Below, piece after piece: positions 1 to 9,113 of a DNA stretch of 64,000 bases. The notes beneath the pieces were generated by a model. It had not been told where the DNA came from, did no database searches, and was given only the letters and a program-made list of their open reading frames with translations. Position 1 is the first letter of the stretch; each line of letters starts with the position of its first letter. The DNA comes from Methylosinus trichosporium OB3b (GTDB taxonomy: Bacteria > Pseudomonadota > Alphaproteobacteria > Rhizobiales > Beijerinckiaceae): contig NZ_CP023737.1 in NCBI RefSeq assembly GCF_002752655.1, forward strand, positions 3,310,001 to 3,374,000, written 5' to 3'. A program made the position numbers and the translations under genes.

Positions 1-1152
1 GACAGTTTTTCGGCCGCCGATCTCGTCGTGACCAGCTACGCCACGCTCTTGCGTCTAAGCGCTTTCGCCGAAACCAGATGGCGCTTCGTCGTGCTCGACG
101 AGGCGCAGGCGATCAAGAACCCCAACGCCAAGCAGACGCGCGCGGTCAAATCCTTGCGCGGGCAGGCGCGCATCGCGCTCACCGGCACGCCGATCGAGAA
201 CAATCTTCGCGATCTGTGGTCGATCTTCGATTTCATCAATCCCGGCCTGCTCGGAACCTCCAAGGCCTTCGCCGATTTCGTGAAGCGCCTCGCGGCCGCC
301 GAGCCGCCCTCCTATGCGCCGCTGAAGCGGCTGGCGGCGCCCTATATCCTGCGCCGCCTCAAGACCGATAAAAGCGTCATCGCCGATCTCCCGGACAAGA
401 CGGAAGTTCCGGCCTTTTGCGCACTCTCCAAGAAGCAGGCGGCGCTCTATGAGGTCGCGGTCGACGAGCTGGAGCAGCGTCTGAAGCAGGCGGACGACGA
501 CATCGCCCGGCGCGGGCTGGTTCTGGCGATGCTGATGCGCTTGAAGCAGATCTGCAATCATCCCTCGCAATGGCTGTCGGACGGCGCCTATGAGCCGGCG
601 CAGAGCGGCAAATTCGCGCGGCTCGCCGAGATCGCCGAGACGGTCGCGAGCCGTCAGGAGAAGCTGCTGGTCTTCACCCAGTTCAAAGAGATCATCGCGC
701 CGCTCGAGCGTCTGCTCGCCTCGGTGTTCGGCCGCTCCGGCCTCGTGCTGCATGGCGATACGCCGGTGGCCAAGCGCAAGGACCTCGTGAAGAAATTCCA
801 GGAGGACGAGACCATCCCCTTCTTCGTCCTGTCGCTGAAAGCCGGCGGCTCGGGCCTCACCCTCACCGCCGCCTCGCATGTCGCCCATTTCGACCGCTGG
901 TGGAATCCCTCTGTGGAAAACCAGGCGACCGACCGCGCCTTTCGTATCGGCCAGAAGCGCAATGTGCTGGTGCATAAATTCGTCTGCCGTGGCACGATCG
1001 AGGAGCGAATCGATCAGCTAATCGAGTCGAAGCGGCAATTGGCGCAGGATGTCCTCGGCGGCGGCCAGGAGATCGACCTCGCGGGGATGAATGATCGGGA
1101 CCTCATGGCGCTGGTGCGGCTCGATCTCGACGCGGCGATGAAGGAAGCGTGA
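1..1152 (+). CDS. SNF2-family DEAD/DEAH helicase, C-terminal part (5' end outside window)
   Basis: The reading frame is open from base 1, so the gene begins upstream of the window. What remains covers the second half of an SNF2 ATPase: motif II as DEAQ (VLDEAQAIKN), motif III as LTGTPIEN, then the C-terminal RecA-like lobe with LHGDTPVAKR, SLKAGGSGLTL, the W-W-N-P motif and the arginine-finger region QATDRAFRIGQ. Family members are DNA translocases that remodel protein-DNA or protein-RNA complexes; the substrate here is unknown. The stop lies 3 bases before the start of the SWIM-domain gene. SNF2 and SWIM proteins are often neighbours, so they may act together. Family call is secure, role is not. 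Confidence 0.93.
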   Translation, partial: DSFSAADLVVTSYATLLRLSAFAETRWRFVVLDEAQAIKNPNAKQTRAVKSLRGQARIALTGTPIENNLRDLWSIFDFINPGLLGTSKAFADFVKRLAAAEPPSYAPLKRLAAPYILRRLKTDKSVIADLPDKTEVPAFCALSKKQAALYEVAVDELEQRLKQADDDIARRGLVLAMLMRLKQICNHPSQWLSDGAYEPAQSGKFARLAEIAETVASRQEKLLVFTQFKEIIAPLERLLASVFGRSGLVLHGDTPVAKRKDLVKKFQEDETIPFFVLSLKAGGSGLTLTAASHVAHFDRWWNPSVENQATDRAFRIGQKRNVLVHKFVCRGTIEERIDQLIESKRQLAQDVLGGGQEIDLAGMNDRDLMALVRLDLDAAMKEA

Positions 1153-1155
1153 GAC

Positions 1156-2400
1156 ATGTCCTACTTCAGCTATCCTCCCTACGTCCCGGTCGCCCAACGT
1201 CGCGCCCAGGCGGCCAAGGAAGTGACGAAGCTGAAGAAGAAGGGGCGCATCGTCACGCCGGTCGTGATCGAAGGCCGCAAGATCGCGCAGAGCTTTTGGG
1301 GCACGGCCTGGTGCGATAATCTCGAGCGCTATTCCGATTTCGAGAGCCGCCTGCCGCGCGGGCGCACCTATGTGCGCAACGGATCGGTCATCGATCTGCA
1401 AATCGCCAAAGGTAAAATCACCTCGATTGTCAGCGGCTCCGAGATCTACACGATCGAGATCGCCGTCACCCCGGCGACGACGGAACGCTGGAAGGCGATC
1501 TGCCGCGATTGCGCCGGCTCCATCGGCTCGCTGGTCGAATTGCTGAAGGGCAAGATTTCGAAGCACATCATGGAGCGCGTCTGCCGCGAGGGCGACGGCC
1601 TGTTCCCGTCCCCGCGCGAGATCAAAATGTCGTGCTCCTGTCCGGATGGGGCGCACATGTGCAAGCATGTCGCGGCGGCGCTCTATGGCGTCGGCGCGCG
1701 CCTCGATGCGCAGCCGGAGCTATTGTTCCTGCTGCGCGGCGTCGACAGCGCCGATCTCGTCTCCAACGCCGACGCCGCTGCGGCGGCGGCGCGACCGAAT
1801 GAGAGCGAGCGCATCCTCGCCGCGGACGACGTCGCCGCGCTGTTCGGCATCGACATGGCGCCGGCGGCGCGGGAGCCCGTGGCGATCGCAGGCGGGGAGC
1901 ACAGCCCCGCGCGCAAAGCCGGGGCTGAGAAAGCGCCGGCGTCGAAAAGCCCGAAGTCCAGCCGGGCGAGCCGGGGCGCCGCGAGCGCAGCCCCGGTGGC
2001 GCCCGCGCCGAAGACGCGCGGCTCGACGAAATCCAAGGCGCCCGCTTCGCCGTCCCCTGTGCCTGTCGTCGCAGCAGAGGCAAAGGCGCGATCGAAGACC
2101 GATGCGGGCGTGACGGCGCAAAAGCGGCGCGCGAAGTCGGCGCCCGTGATCCTCGACGCGGTAGAGGCGTCGAAAGAAGACTCGGGAACGAAAGGCAAGC
2201 GCGCAGCCCGCCGGCCCTCCGTGGCGCCGCCGGACATGGCAAGCGCCCCGAAGGCGACATCGCCCACAAAGAAGCCCGAGCCGTCGCTGCGCGCCGCCGC
2301 CGAGGGAAACAAGCCGTCTTCCCGCCGCGGGACGCAATCCGATGCCCGAACGCGCGCGGCGAAATGGATCGGCGCGAAAGCGAAAAAGAGCCGCGGTTGA
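1156..2400 (+). CDS. SWIM zinc-finger domain protein with Ala/Lys/Pro-rich tail
   Basis: 414 aa, starting 3 bases after the SNF2 helicase stop, so probably co-transcribed and coupled. The SWIM finger is clear: Cys160-x-Cys162, then Cys169-x-His171 (CxC-n6-CxH). The segment before it (about residues 1-155, with SFWGTAWCDNLE) is the conserved N-terminal part usually seen with bacterial SWIM proteins. After about residue 245 the protein becomes low-complexity, rich in Ala, Lys, Pro, Ser and Arg, which suggests a disordered basic tail able to bind nucleic acid. SWIM domains are thought to bind DNA or protein. Partner of the upstream helicase is an inference from spacing. Confidence 0.88.
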   Translation: MSYFSYPPYVPVAQRRAQAAKEVTKLKKKGRIVTPVVIEGRKIAQSFWGTAWCDNLERYSDFESRLPRGRTYVRNGSVIDLQIAKGKITSIVSGSEIYTIEIAVTPATTERWKAICRDCAGSIGSLVELLKGKISKHIMERVCREGDGLFPSPREIKMSCSCPDGAHMCKHVAAALYGVGARLDAQPELLFLLRGVDSADLVSNADAAAAAARPNESERILAADDVAALFGIDMAPAAREPVAIAGGEHSPARKAGAEKAPASKSPKSSRASRGAASAAPVAPAPKTRGSTKSKAPASPSPVPVVAAEAKARSKTDAGVTAQKRRAKSAPVILDAVEASKEDSGTKGKRAARRPSVAPPDMASAPKATSPTKKPEPSLRAAAEGNKPSSRRGTQSDARTRAAKWIGAKAKKSRG

Positions 2401-2765
2401 TCGATCCATGCCCGTCCGGTTAAGATAGACACCCGCGACATATAGGGATGCCTTCGCCATTCTTTCTGCGGCGTCTATGCGCCAACGGCGGACATTCTGG
2501 TCCGCGCGCTTGATGTCCGCTTCGGAGCCAGTTGCGGACTTAAATCGAGATCCGGCAGAAGGTCGGCTTACTCCGTGATTGGGGGCCCGCATAAATCACA
2601 AACTTTCCTTGTTAGTTTTGGAAAGCGTGGGTTGACAATTTGCATTCGTGTGCGCCGGGAGGCTATCGTGACGTCGCGTTTCATTACGGACGGACGGCGG
2701 GCCGGGCTCCTCGAAATCGAGACAGCTAAATGTCGCTCACTTCATTTTCGAAATAGGGAATTGCG
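2401..2765. other. Intergenic region, no gene seen
   Basis: 365 bases between the SWIM gene and the next membrane protein. Base composition is lower in GC than the flanks. A TTGACA hexamer occurs at 2634-2639 but no good -10 lies at the usual spacing, so no promoter is claimed. Confidence 0.4.
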
Positions 2766-4106
2766 ATGCTTTGGTTTTTGGCTTTGGTTCTGGGGCCGTT
2801 CTCGCTGGTCGTCGGGTTGTTCATGACGATCGGCTCCTGGCGCGATCAACGCGACTTCCGGGAAATGACCGAGCGAGGTTACCACGCCATCGCATCGATC
2901 GCGCGAGCCTATCCGGCCACGCGTCAATCCGGGCAGCCCCAGACTTATCTGATCGAGCTTCGTTGGACAGATTCCTTCGGGCGGCCGCACGCCTACGGCC
3001 CGACCCACATCAGCGTCCGCTTCTGGCGTCAAATCACGACGGACGGTGAATTGACGACATCGAAGACGGAGGTCATTGCGCTAGCGGAGGCGGCTCGTCC
3101 TGTTATCCTCGCCGACATCGCGGAACGAAAGTTCCAGGACGAGGTCGGGATCAAGGCTGGCGTCGCCTTCCTCTTGTTTGGTCTTGCGCTCGTTGTTCCG
3201 CTGGTCGTTCATCTCTTCAAGAATCGCCGCGAGATCGCACGAGCGGTTCAGGACGCAGCGCAAGGTATCTGGAATTGGCGTCGGAATTCCGCGGCCGAGC
3301 GTTCCGCCGAGCTTCAGGATGCCATGAAGGAGTGGCGACGTTCGATGGACGTGCTTCTGGCGAACGAAGCCAATGCGCGCCTCGTGCGAGACAGCATTCG
3401 ACGGCTGGAAGACGGCGGGTTCAGGATTGTTCCGACCTTGAACCGCGATCTACTCATGATCCGTGTTCTCCGCGAATGCGCGAGCCGGTCTCGAGCTGGC
3501 GACCTGGAGCAATTCTTCGCCGGCAGGAGTGATCTGATCGGCGGCAATACATTGGATCTCTTGATGCTGCTCGATCTGGCAGGCGAGTCGGACGCCTTCG
3601 ACGACCTCTATGGCGGCAGCGATCTCCAGGCGGTCCTGCCAGACCTTTGGACCCTGAGCGAAGACGACCGTGTGACCATTCTCGACGCGCATTCCGCCTC
3701 GATTTTCGAAAACGCCGCCTCTATCAGCGTTGTCAACGAACATTGGCCCGGCGAATTCTCGAAGGAAAAGGTGAAGGAACTCGAAGCCCTCGCGGGCGGG
3801 GATTTCACCGTTCGTTCGGTTGCCGAGACGGAAAAACCGGAAGAGCTCGTCGTGGATCTGATGATGGACGACGGAGCCTCCGCACGTTTCGAGATGGGCG
3901 CCGCGAAGCGAATGGATCTGTCGCCGCTGTTCGAAACGGTGAACGCTCTTCTCGCGCGTCGAAACAAGGGACGTTTCAGCGTGATCTACTGCGACACCGA
4001 AGTCGTGACAGCGGTCTATCTTCGGCCGAACGAGCGACCAGCCTTTCACCGATGGGCCGAACGACAATGTTTTGCGGCCGGTCCGCTGCTGGAGTTCATG
4101 CAATAG
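2766..4106 (+). CDS. DUF3592-like membrane protein of unknown function
   Basis: 446 aa. A hydrophobic segment spans residues 1-22 and a second about 131-150. The segment between them (about 36-120) has the layout of DUF3592 proteins: a beta-rich extracytoplasmic region with a TYLIELRWTD strand, here presumably periplasmic. A long mostly hydrophilic domain (about 155-446) follows and is probably cytoplasmic; I do not recognise it. Codon usage is less extreme than in the neighbours and the flanks are gene-poor, which would fit acquired DNA. Start chosen at the ATG whose product begins directly with the first membrane segment. No operon partner: 365 bases upstream and 408 downstream are empty. 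Confidence 0.7.
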   Translation: MLWFLALVLGPFSLVVGLFMTIGSWRDQRDFREMTERGYHAIASIARAYPATRQSGQPQTYLIELRWTDSFGRPHAYGPTHISVRFWRQITTDGELTTSKTEVIALAEAARPVILADIAERKFQDEVGIKAGVAFLLFGLALVVPLVVHLFKNRREIARAVQDAAQGIWNWRRNSAAERSAELQDAMKEWRRSMDVLLANEANARLVRDSIRRLEDGGFRIVPTLNRDLLMIRVLRECASRSRAGDLEQFFAGRSDLIGGNTLDLLMLLDLAGESDAFDDLYGGSDLQAVLPDLWTLSEDDRVTILDAHSASIFENAASISVVNEHWPGEFSKEKVKELEALAGGDFTVRSVAETEKPEELVVDLMMDDGASARFEMGAAKRMDLSPLFETVNALLARRNKGRFSVIYCDTEVVTAVYLRPNERPAFHRWAERQCFAAGPLLEFMQ

Positions 4107-4514
4107 CAGGCGAACCGCACGATCCACTCGACCGCCATGCGTTCCACGAGTGCGTCCATAACGGAATGACGACGACCTTCGTCAAGAAACCGCTTGATCG
4201 CGCACAACTACAGAAAATCGGAAGCGGCAATGTTTTCGTAGGGCCGTCAGATTTCGCCGGAAGCAGACATTCGAGGCGCGTTCGCCTTATGCCGCCTTTC
4301 CGCCCATTGTGGACGCGCAGACGAGTCCGATGCAACGTCTGATACGGGTCACGTTCGGCCAATGGGGCGGCGTCAGCGCGGCGCCCCGGCCGCGTTGTAG
4401 TGAGTGTCTGTCTTAACCGGACAGCCACAGTTCCATTGGCCGCTGTGATTTTGTTCTTTGTTCGTTCTCACACTTGCGCTAGGCTGAAGTCCTCTTTTCG
4501 ATTCGGCGTGGCGC
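4107..4514. other. Intergenic region upstream of topB
   Basis: 408 bases with no convincing gene on either strand. It must hold the promoter for the topoisomerase gene. A T-rich patch at about 4449-4470 followed by a TAGGCT hexamer is a possible but weak candidate. Confidence 0.3.
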
Positions 4515-6635
4515 ATGGCGACTCTCATCATCACGGAAAAATCCAGTCAGGCGAAGGACCTGCGCGCGGCGCTCGGGGCCCGCTATGGGCAGATTCTGCC
4601 GGCCGAAGGCCATCTGCTTCGTCTCGCCGAGCCCGACGAGATCAATCCCGCTTGGAAGAGCTGGTCCTGCGTCGTCCTGAAGCCCGACGGGCTCTATCCG
4701 ACTCGCGCCGCCGCGCAGGGCAATAAGCCGGCGAAGCTCGCGGCCATACGGGCGGCGCTCTCCGCCTGTGACGATGTGATATTGGCGACCGATTGCGACC
4801 GCGAGGGCCAGCTGATCGGCCAGGAAATCCTCGATCATCTGAACTATCGCGGGCGCGTGCGGCGAGCTTTGTTCACCGCCCAGGACCCGAAGACGCTCCA
4901 GCAGGCCTTCGCCCGGCTGAAGCCCAACGCCGAGATGCGCCCGCTCTATGAGGCGGCGGTGGCGCGCCAGCAGGCCGACCAGATCTTCAATCTGTCGCTG
5001 ACCCGAACCGCGACGAAGACCTTGCTCGCGCCCGGCGTGCGGGGCGTGATCGGGATCGGCCGGGTGAAGACGCCGACCCTGGCGATCGTCTGCCTGCGTG
5101 AATTGGAAATCCGCAATTTTCGCCCCGAGGATTATTTCGAGATCGTCGCCACGGCGACCGTCGAGGGCGGCGCCTTTCTGATGCGTCACGCGCCGGCGCC
5201 CAAGATGCGGATCAAGAAGCGCGCCGAGGCCGAGACGATCGCCGCGGCCGCCGGCGGCTACCGCGGGCCCCTCGGCGTCACGGTCGACGACAAGCGTCAG
5301 GTGCCGCCGCGTCTCTTCGATCTTCCGTCCTTGCAGAAGACCTGCGGCCAGCGCTGGGGCTGGACCGCCGACAAGACGCTGTCGGTGGCGCAGGAGCTCT
5401 ATGACGGCGAGGGCAAGAAGCTGATCACCTATCCGCGCGCGGAGGCGCGCTACCTCGCCGAAAATCAGATCGGCGACGCGCCGGCCATCGTCGCCGCTCT
5501 GACGCGCCTGCGCGGCTTCGCGCAGCTCGACATCGCGTCTCCGGTGATCCGGCGCGGGAAATCCGGCCATTTCTGCGACAAGGCGCTGGAGGGCGTGTCG
5601 CATCATGCGGTCGTGCCCAATGTCAATGTTCTCGACGATCTCGAAACGCGGCTGACGCGGCTCGATGACGACGAGAAGCGGCTGTTCGCGCTCATCTGCC
5701 GTTCCTATCTCGCCGCGGTGATGCCCGATTACGAATATCGGCAGACCGTCGTCACAATGGCGGTTCCCATTCCCGGCCGAACAGCCGCGGAGTTCCGCGC
5801 CGTGGGGCGGATTCCGCTGCGGCTCGGCTGGAAGGCCGTCTATCAGGCGCATGAGCCGGACGCCGAGACCGAGGCGGAGCAGACGCTTCCCGCGCTCCGC
5901 GACGGCGAGAGCGCGGTTCTGTCGGACGCGCGCGTCGAAGCGAAGCGAACGCAGCCGCCGCCGCGCTACAACGAAGGCACGCTCGTCGATGCGATGCAGA
6001 ATGCGTGGCGCTTCGTCGAGGACGCGGCGCTTCGCGACCGGCTGAAGGAGGCCAAGGGCATCGGCACGCCGGCGACCCGGGCGGAAATCATCAAGGGATT
6101 GAAGCGGCAGAATTTGCTGACGGCGGATGGCAAGCTCGTCGTGCCGACCCCGGCCGGCTTGCAGCTGTTCGAGCTGTTGCGCGGCGCGGCGCCTGCGCTC
6201 GTCGATCCCGCCACCACCGCTCTATGGGAGATGCGCCTCGACGAGGTCCTCGTCGGCAAGGCCGACTATCATGCGGTGATCGACGGCGTCGCCACGGCCG
6301 CGCGCGAGCTGATCGAGGCGCTGGTCGAAAAGTCGATCGGCAAGGTCGAGCTGGCGGCCTCCGCGCCGGCGCGTCGACGCCGGGGCGCGCCGGCCGCCAC
6401 CGCGAAGAGCGCCGGCGCGGGGCCGCGTCGTCGTGGATCGAAGACGCAGCGTGCGCCGAAGGCGAAACCGCCCGAGACGGACAGCAATGAGCGCGGCGGG
6501 CGTTCGAAAGCGCCGACCGACAAGATGGTCGCCTATGCGGAAAACCTGTCGCGCGCCAAGAAAGTGAAATTGCCCGACCTCTATCGGCAGGACTTCGACG
6601 CCTGCCGCAAGTTCCTCGACGAGCATGCGAGATAG
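4515..6635 (+). CDS. topB: DNA topoisomerase III (type IA)
   Basis: 706 aa. Type IA topoisomerases nick and pass one DNA strand through a 5'-phosphotyrosine intermediate and resolve linked replication or recombination products. The N-terminal TOPRIM domain has Asp93-Cys-Asp95-Arg-Glu-Gly (DxDREG). The active-site tyrosine is Tyr306 in the ITYPR motif. No C-terminal CxxC zinc fingers are present, which favours topoisomerase III over TopA. From about residue 610 there is a basic Ala/Arg/Lys linker, then a short conserved tail (PTDKMVAYAENLSRAKK) found in other alphaproteobacterial and plasmid-type TopB proteins. Stands alone with long gaps on both sides. The plasmid-like tail hints at past mobility. 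Confidence 0.92.
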   Translation: MATLIITEKSSQAKDLRAALGARYGQILPAEGHLLRLAEPDEINPAWKSWSCVVLKPDGLYPTRAAAQGNKPAKLAAIRAALSACDDVILATDCDREGQLIGQEILDHLNYRGRVRRALFTAQDPKTLQQAFARLKPNAEMRPLYEAAVARQQADQIFNLSLTRTATKTLLAPGVRGVIGIGRVKTPTLAIVCLRELEIRNFRPEDYFEIVATATVEGGAFLMRHAPAPKMRIKKRAEAETIAAAAGGYRGPLGVTVDDKRQVPPRLFDLPSLQKTCGQRWGWTADKTLSVAQELYDGEGKKLITYPRAEARYLAENQIGDAPAIVAALTRLRGFAQLDIASPVIRRGKSGHFCDKALEGVSHHAVVPNVNVLDDLETRLTRLDDDEKRLFALICRSYLAAVMPDYEYRQTVVTMAVPIPGRTAAEFRAVGRIPLRLGWKAVYQAHEPDAETEAEQTLPALRDGESAVLSDARVEAKRTQPPPRYNEGTLVDAMQNAWRFVEDAALRDRLKEAKGIGTPATRAEIIKGLKRQNLLTADGKLVVPTPAGLQLFELLRGAAPALVDPATTALWEMRLDEVLVGKADYHAVIDGVATAARELIEALVEKSIGKVELAASAPARRRRGAPAATAKSAGAGPRRRGSKTQRAPKAKPPETDSNERGGRSKAPTDKMVAYAENLSRAKKVKLPDLYRQDFDACRKFLDEHAR

Positions 6636-6690
6636 CTCGGCTCCTATGTTCCCTTCACATTTCACGATCGCCATTCCAAACGCTCGCCCG

Positions 6691-6825
6691 TCACGGCGCG
6701 AACAACAGGTCGAGATCGGCCTCGGTCAGAGCGAGGGTCGGGGTTCCCTCCGGGTCGAACAGGCTCTCGGCCAGCGCGCGCTTCTCGTCCTTCAGCGCCT
6801 GTCATCTTCTCCTCGATCGCGCCGG
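6691..6825 (-). pseudogene. Decayed C-terminus of an SNF2 helicase
   Basis: Minus-strand reading gives AIEEKM, then after a frameshift near 6801-6803 the segment ALKDEKRALAES...LTEADLDLLFAP and a stop at 6691-6693. This is the usual C-terminal end of a proteobacterial SNF2 helicase (the IEERI...LKDEKRALAES region). The rest of the gene upstream on that strand is not recognisable. It differs in sequence from the SNF2 tail at the window start, so it is not a copy of it. Confidence 0.5.
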
Positions 6826-7172
6826 CTGGGCGCGGTCAGCAGCGCGTCGCGCCAGCCGTAGGCTGGTTGATCGCTGCGGCTCGCGCGAGAACGCCGATGT
6901 GACCTAGCTCCGAGCGTTCCGCGACGAAGTGCCGCTGCGCTATGAGCTAATTGATATCTTTTCAGTTCCTCCGCCACTGCTGTGCAAAGCGGGAAGTTTC
7001 GGTAATTTGCGAGGGAGAGGTTCTGGTCTCGTTAGGCTCCTCCGCGTAGCTTCAACTTCAGCGTCTCAAATCGCTCGATCTCCCGCCGCGCGGAACTTCT
7101 GCGACGGAAGGACGGTGATGCAGCACGACCGGTTCGGACGAGTGTGCAAAGGCGCGAGAGACGGACTGGGAG
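6826..7172. other. Intergenic region upstream of the PQQ dehydrogenase
   Basis: No gene seen. It should contain the promoter of the PQQ dehydrogenase cluster. The only clear signal is a GGGAG ribosome binding site at 7168-7172. Confidence 0.35.
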
Positions 7173-9044
7173 ATGCGCATGTCCAGATGGCCCTTTTCAC
7201 GTCGATCCGACTTCCTGCGCGAGCAGCCTTCGACCGACAGTCGACCGCGTTCGCTCATCGGCCTCGTTGCGGCCTTCGCGCTGTCGAGCGGCGCGCTGTC
7301 GGCGGACGCGCAGGCGCAGACCGCCGCCGAGTGGACGACCGCGGGCGGCACGTCGCAAGGCACGCGCTACAGCAAGCTCGCCGAGATCACGCCCGCCAAT
7401 GTCGGCTCGCTCGTAGAGGAGTTCTCCTATCCGACCGGGACCAAGGGCAGCCACCAGGGCAGCCCGCTGGTCGTCGGCTCGGTCATGTATGTGGTCACGC
7501 CCTTTCCCAACAAACTGATCGCTCTCGACCTAACGCGCCCCGGCATGGCGTTGTGGACCTTCGATCCGAGACCGGCGGGGTTCGCGCGCGGCCTCACCTG
7601 CTGCGACATCGTCAATCGCGGCGCGGCCTATGCGAAGGGGCTGGTCGTCTACACGCTGCTCGACGGCAATGTCGTCGCCGTCGATGCGAAGACCGGCAAG
7701 CAGGTCTGGCGCAAGAAGGTCGCCGACCCCTGGACCGGCGAGACTCTGAATACCGCGCCGATCATCGTGCGCGACAAGGTGATCTTCGGCAGCTCCGGCT
7801 CCGAGATGGGCATCCGCGGCTCGGTGCGCGCGCTCGATCTCGCGACCGGCGCGCTTGTCTGGCAGGCCTATTCCACCGGCCCCGACGCCGAGGTGAAGAT
7901 CGATTCGAGTTTTCATCCCTTCTACGCGAAGGATCAGGGCGTCGATCGCGGCGCCACGACATGGCCGGGCTCGCTGTGGCGGAACGGCGGCGCGAGCTCC
8001 TGGACCTGGGTCACCTATGATCCCGCGCTCGATCTCATCTTCTATGGCACCTCGCAGCCCGGCACTTTCAATCCGGACATGCGTCCCGGGGAGAACAAAT
8101 GGGCGGCGACAATCTTCGCCCGCAAGCCGGAGACGGGGCAGGCGGCCTGGGCCTATCAGACCGTGCCGCACGACAATTGGGATTATGACGCGACCAGCGA
8201 GAACACGGTGGTCGATCTCACCATCGGCGGCGTCAAGCGCCAAGTGATCGTCAACTTCCACAAGAACGGCTTCAATTACATCCTCGACCGCGCCACGGGC
8301 GAACTCGTCAGCGCCAAGCCTTTCGCCAATCTCAATTGGGCGACGGGCGTCAGCCTCACGACCGGACTTCCATCGGTCGTCGCGGCGAAGCGCACGCATG
8401 AGGGCGTCGCCACCAATGACATTTGCCCCTCCGCCTTCGGCGCGAAGGATTGGGAATATTCCACCTATTCGCCGAAGACGAAACTGTTCTATTTCGGCGC
8501 GATGAACCTGTGCATGAATTACGAGGCGCTGAAGGTGAATTTCATCGCTTCGACGCCGATCGTCGGCGCCAGCCTCGCCATGTATCCCGGTCCCGGCGGC
8601 AATATGGGCGAGTTCGTCGCCTTCGATCCGGTGGCGGGCAAGCGCGCCTGGACGATCGCGGAGCCGCTGCCAGTCTTCGGCGGTGCGCTGTCCACGGCGA
8701 GCGGCGTCGGGTTCTATGGAACGCTCGACCGCAAGTTCAAGGCGGTCGACGCGAAGACCGGGCAATTGCTGCTGTCGAAAGATCTCGAATGCGGCGTCGC
8801 TTCGGCGCCGATCACTTTCTCGGGTCCCGACGGCAAGCAGCGCGTCGCCATCACCACCGGACTCGGCTTCATCAACGGCGGCTTCGCCGGCGGCCCCTGT
8901 CCGGCGGGCGCCGTCTTCGGCGAGGATTCGGTCGCTCCGGCCAGCCCCTCGGGACGCGCGGCGATCGAGTTCGGCGCGACGGCGGCGCCGGCGGCTCCGA
9001 GCACGGCGACCAGCGGCTATGTGCATGTGTACAAGCTCCCGTGA
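7173..9044 (+). CDS. PQQ-dependent alcohol dehydrogenase, lanthanide type (XoxF-like)
   Basis: 623 aa periplasmic quinoprotein of the methanol/ethanol dehydrogenase family; oxidises a primary alcohol and passes electrons to cytochrome c. An Arg-rich start and hydrophobic stretch ending near SADAQA form a signal peptide. The vicinal disulfide pair is Cys143-Cys144. By alignment with MxaF (Glu177, Asn261, Asp303), the metal ligands are Glu211, Gln295 and catalytic Asp337; Asp339, two residues on (WDYD), is the extra Asp that marks rare-earth-dependent enzymes. The ligand normally Asn is Gln here, which is unusual. ATG 7179 is an alternative start, better spaced from the GGGAG site. Followed by xoxJ-like and cytochrome c genes, so likely one operon. 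Substrate not certain; methanol is only a guess. Confidence 0.9.
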   Translation: MRMSRWPFSRRSDFLREQPSTDSRPRSLIGLVAAFALSSGALSADAQAQTAAEWTTAGGTSQGTRYSKLAEITPANVGSLVEEFSYPTGTKGSHQGSPLVVGSVMYVVTPFPNKLIALDLTRPGMALWTFDPRPAGFARGLTCCDIVNRGAAYAKGLVVYTLLDGNVVAVDAKTGKQVWRKKVADPWTGETLNTAPIIVRDKVIFGSSGSEMGIRGSVRALDLATGALVWQAYSTGPDAEVKIDSSFHPFYAKDQGVDRGATTWPGSLWRNGGASSWTWVTYDPALDLIFYGTSQPGTFNPDMRPGENKWAATIFARKPETGQAAWAYQTVPHDNWDYDATSENTVVDLTIGGVKRQVIVNFHKNGFNYILDRATGELVSAKPFANLNWATGVSLTTGLPSVVAAKRTHEGVATNDICPSAFGAKDWEYSTYSPKTKLFYFGAMNLCMNYEALKVNFIASTPIVGASLAMYPGPGGNMGEFVAFDPVAGKRAWTIAEPLPVFGGALSTASGVGFYGTLDRKFKAVDAKTGQLLLSKDLECGVASAPITFSGPDGKQRVAITTGLGFINGGFAGGPCPAGAVFGEDSVAPASPSGRAAIEFGATAAPAAPSTATSGYVHVYKLP

Positions 9045-9113
9045 GCGCGGCGAGGCGCGCGACCCTTGCGATCGCGCGCCGGCCAATGGTCACCGCTTCG
9101 AGGGAGAGACGCC

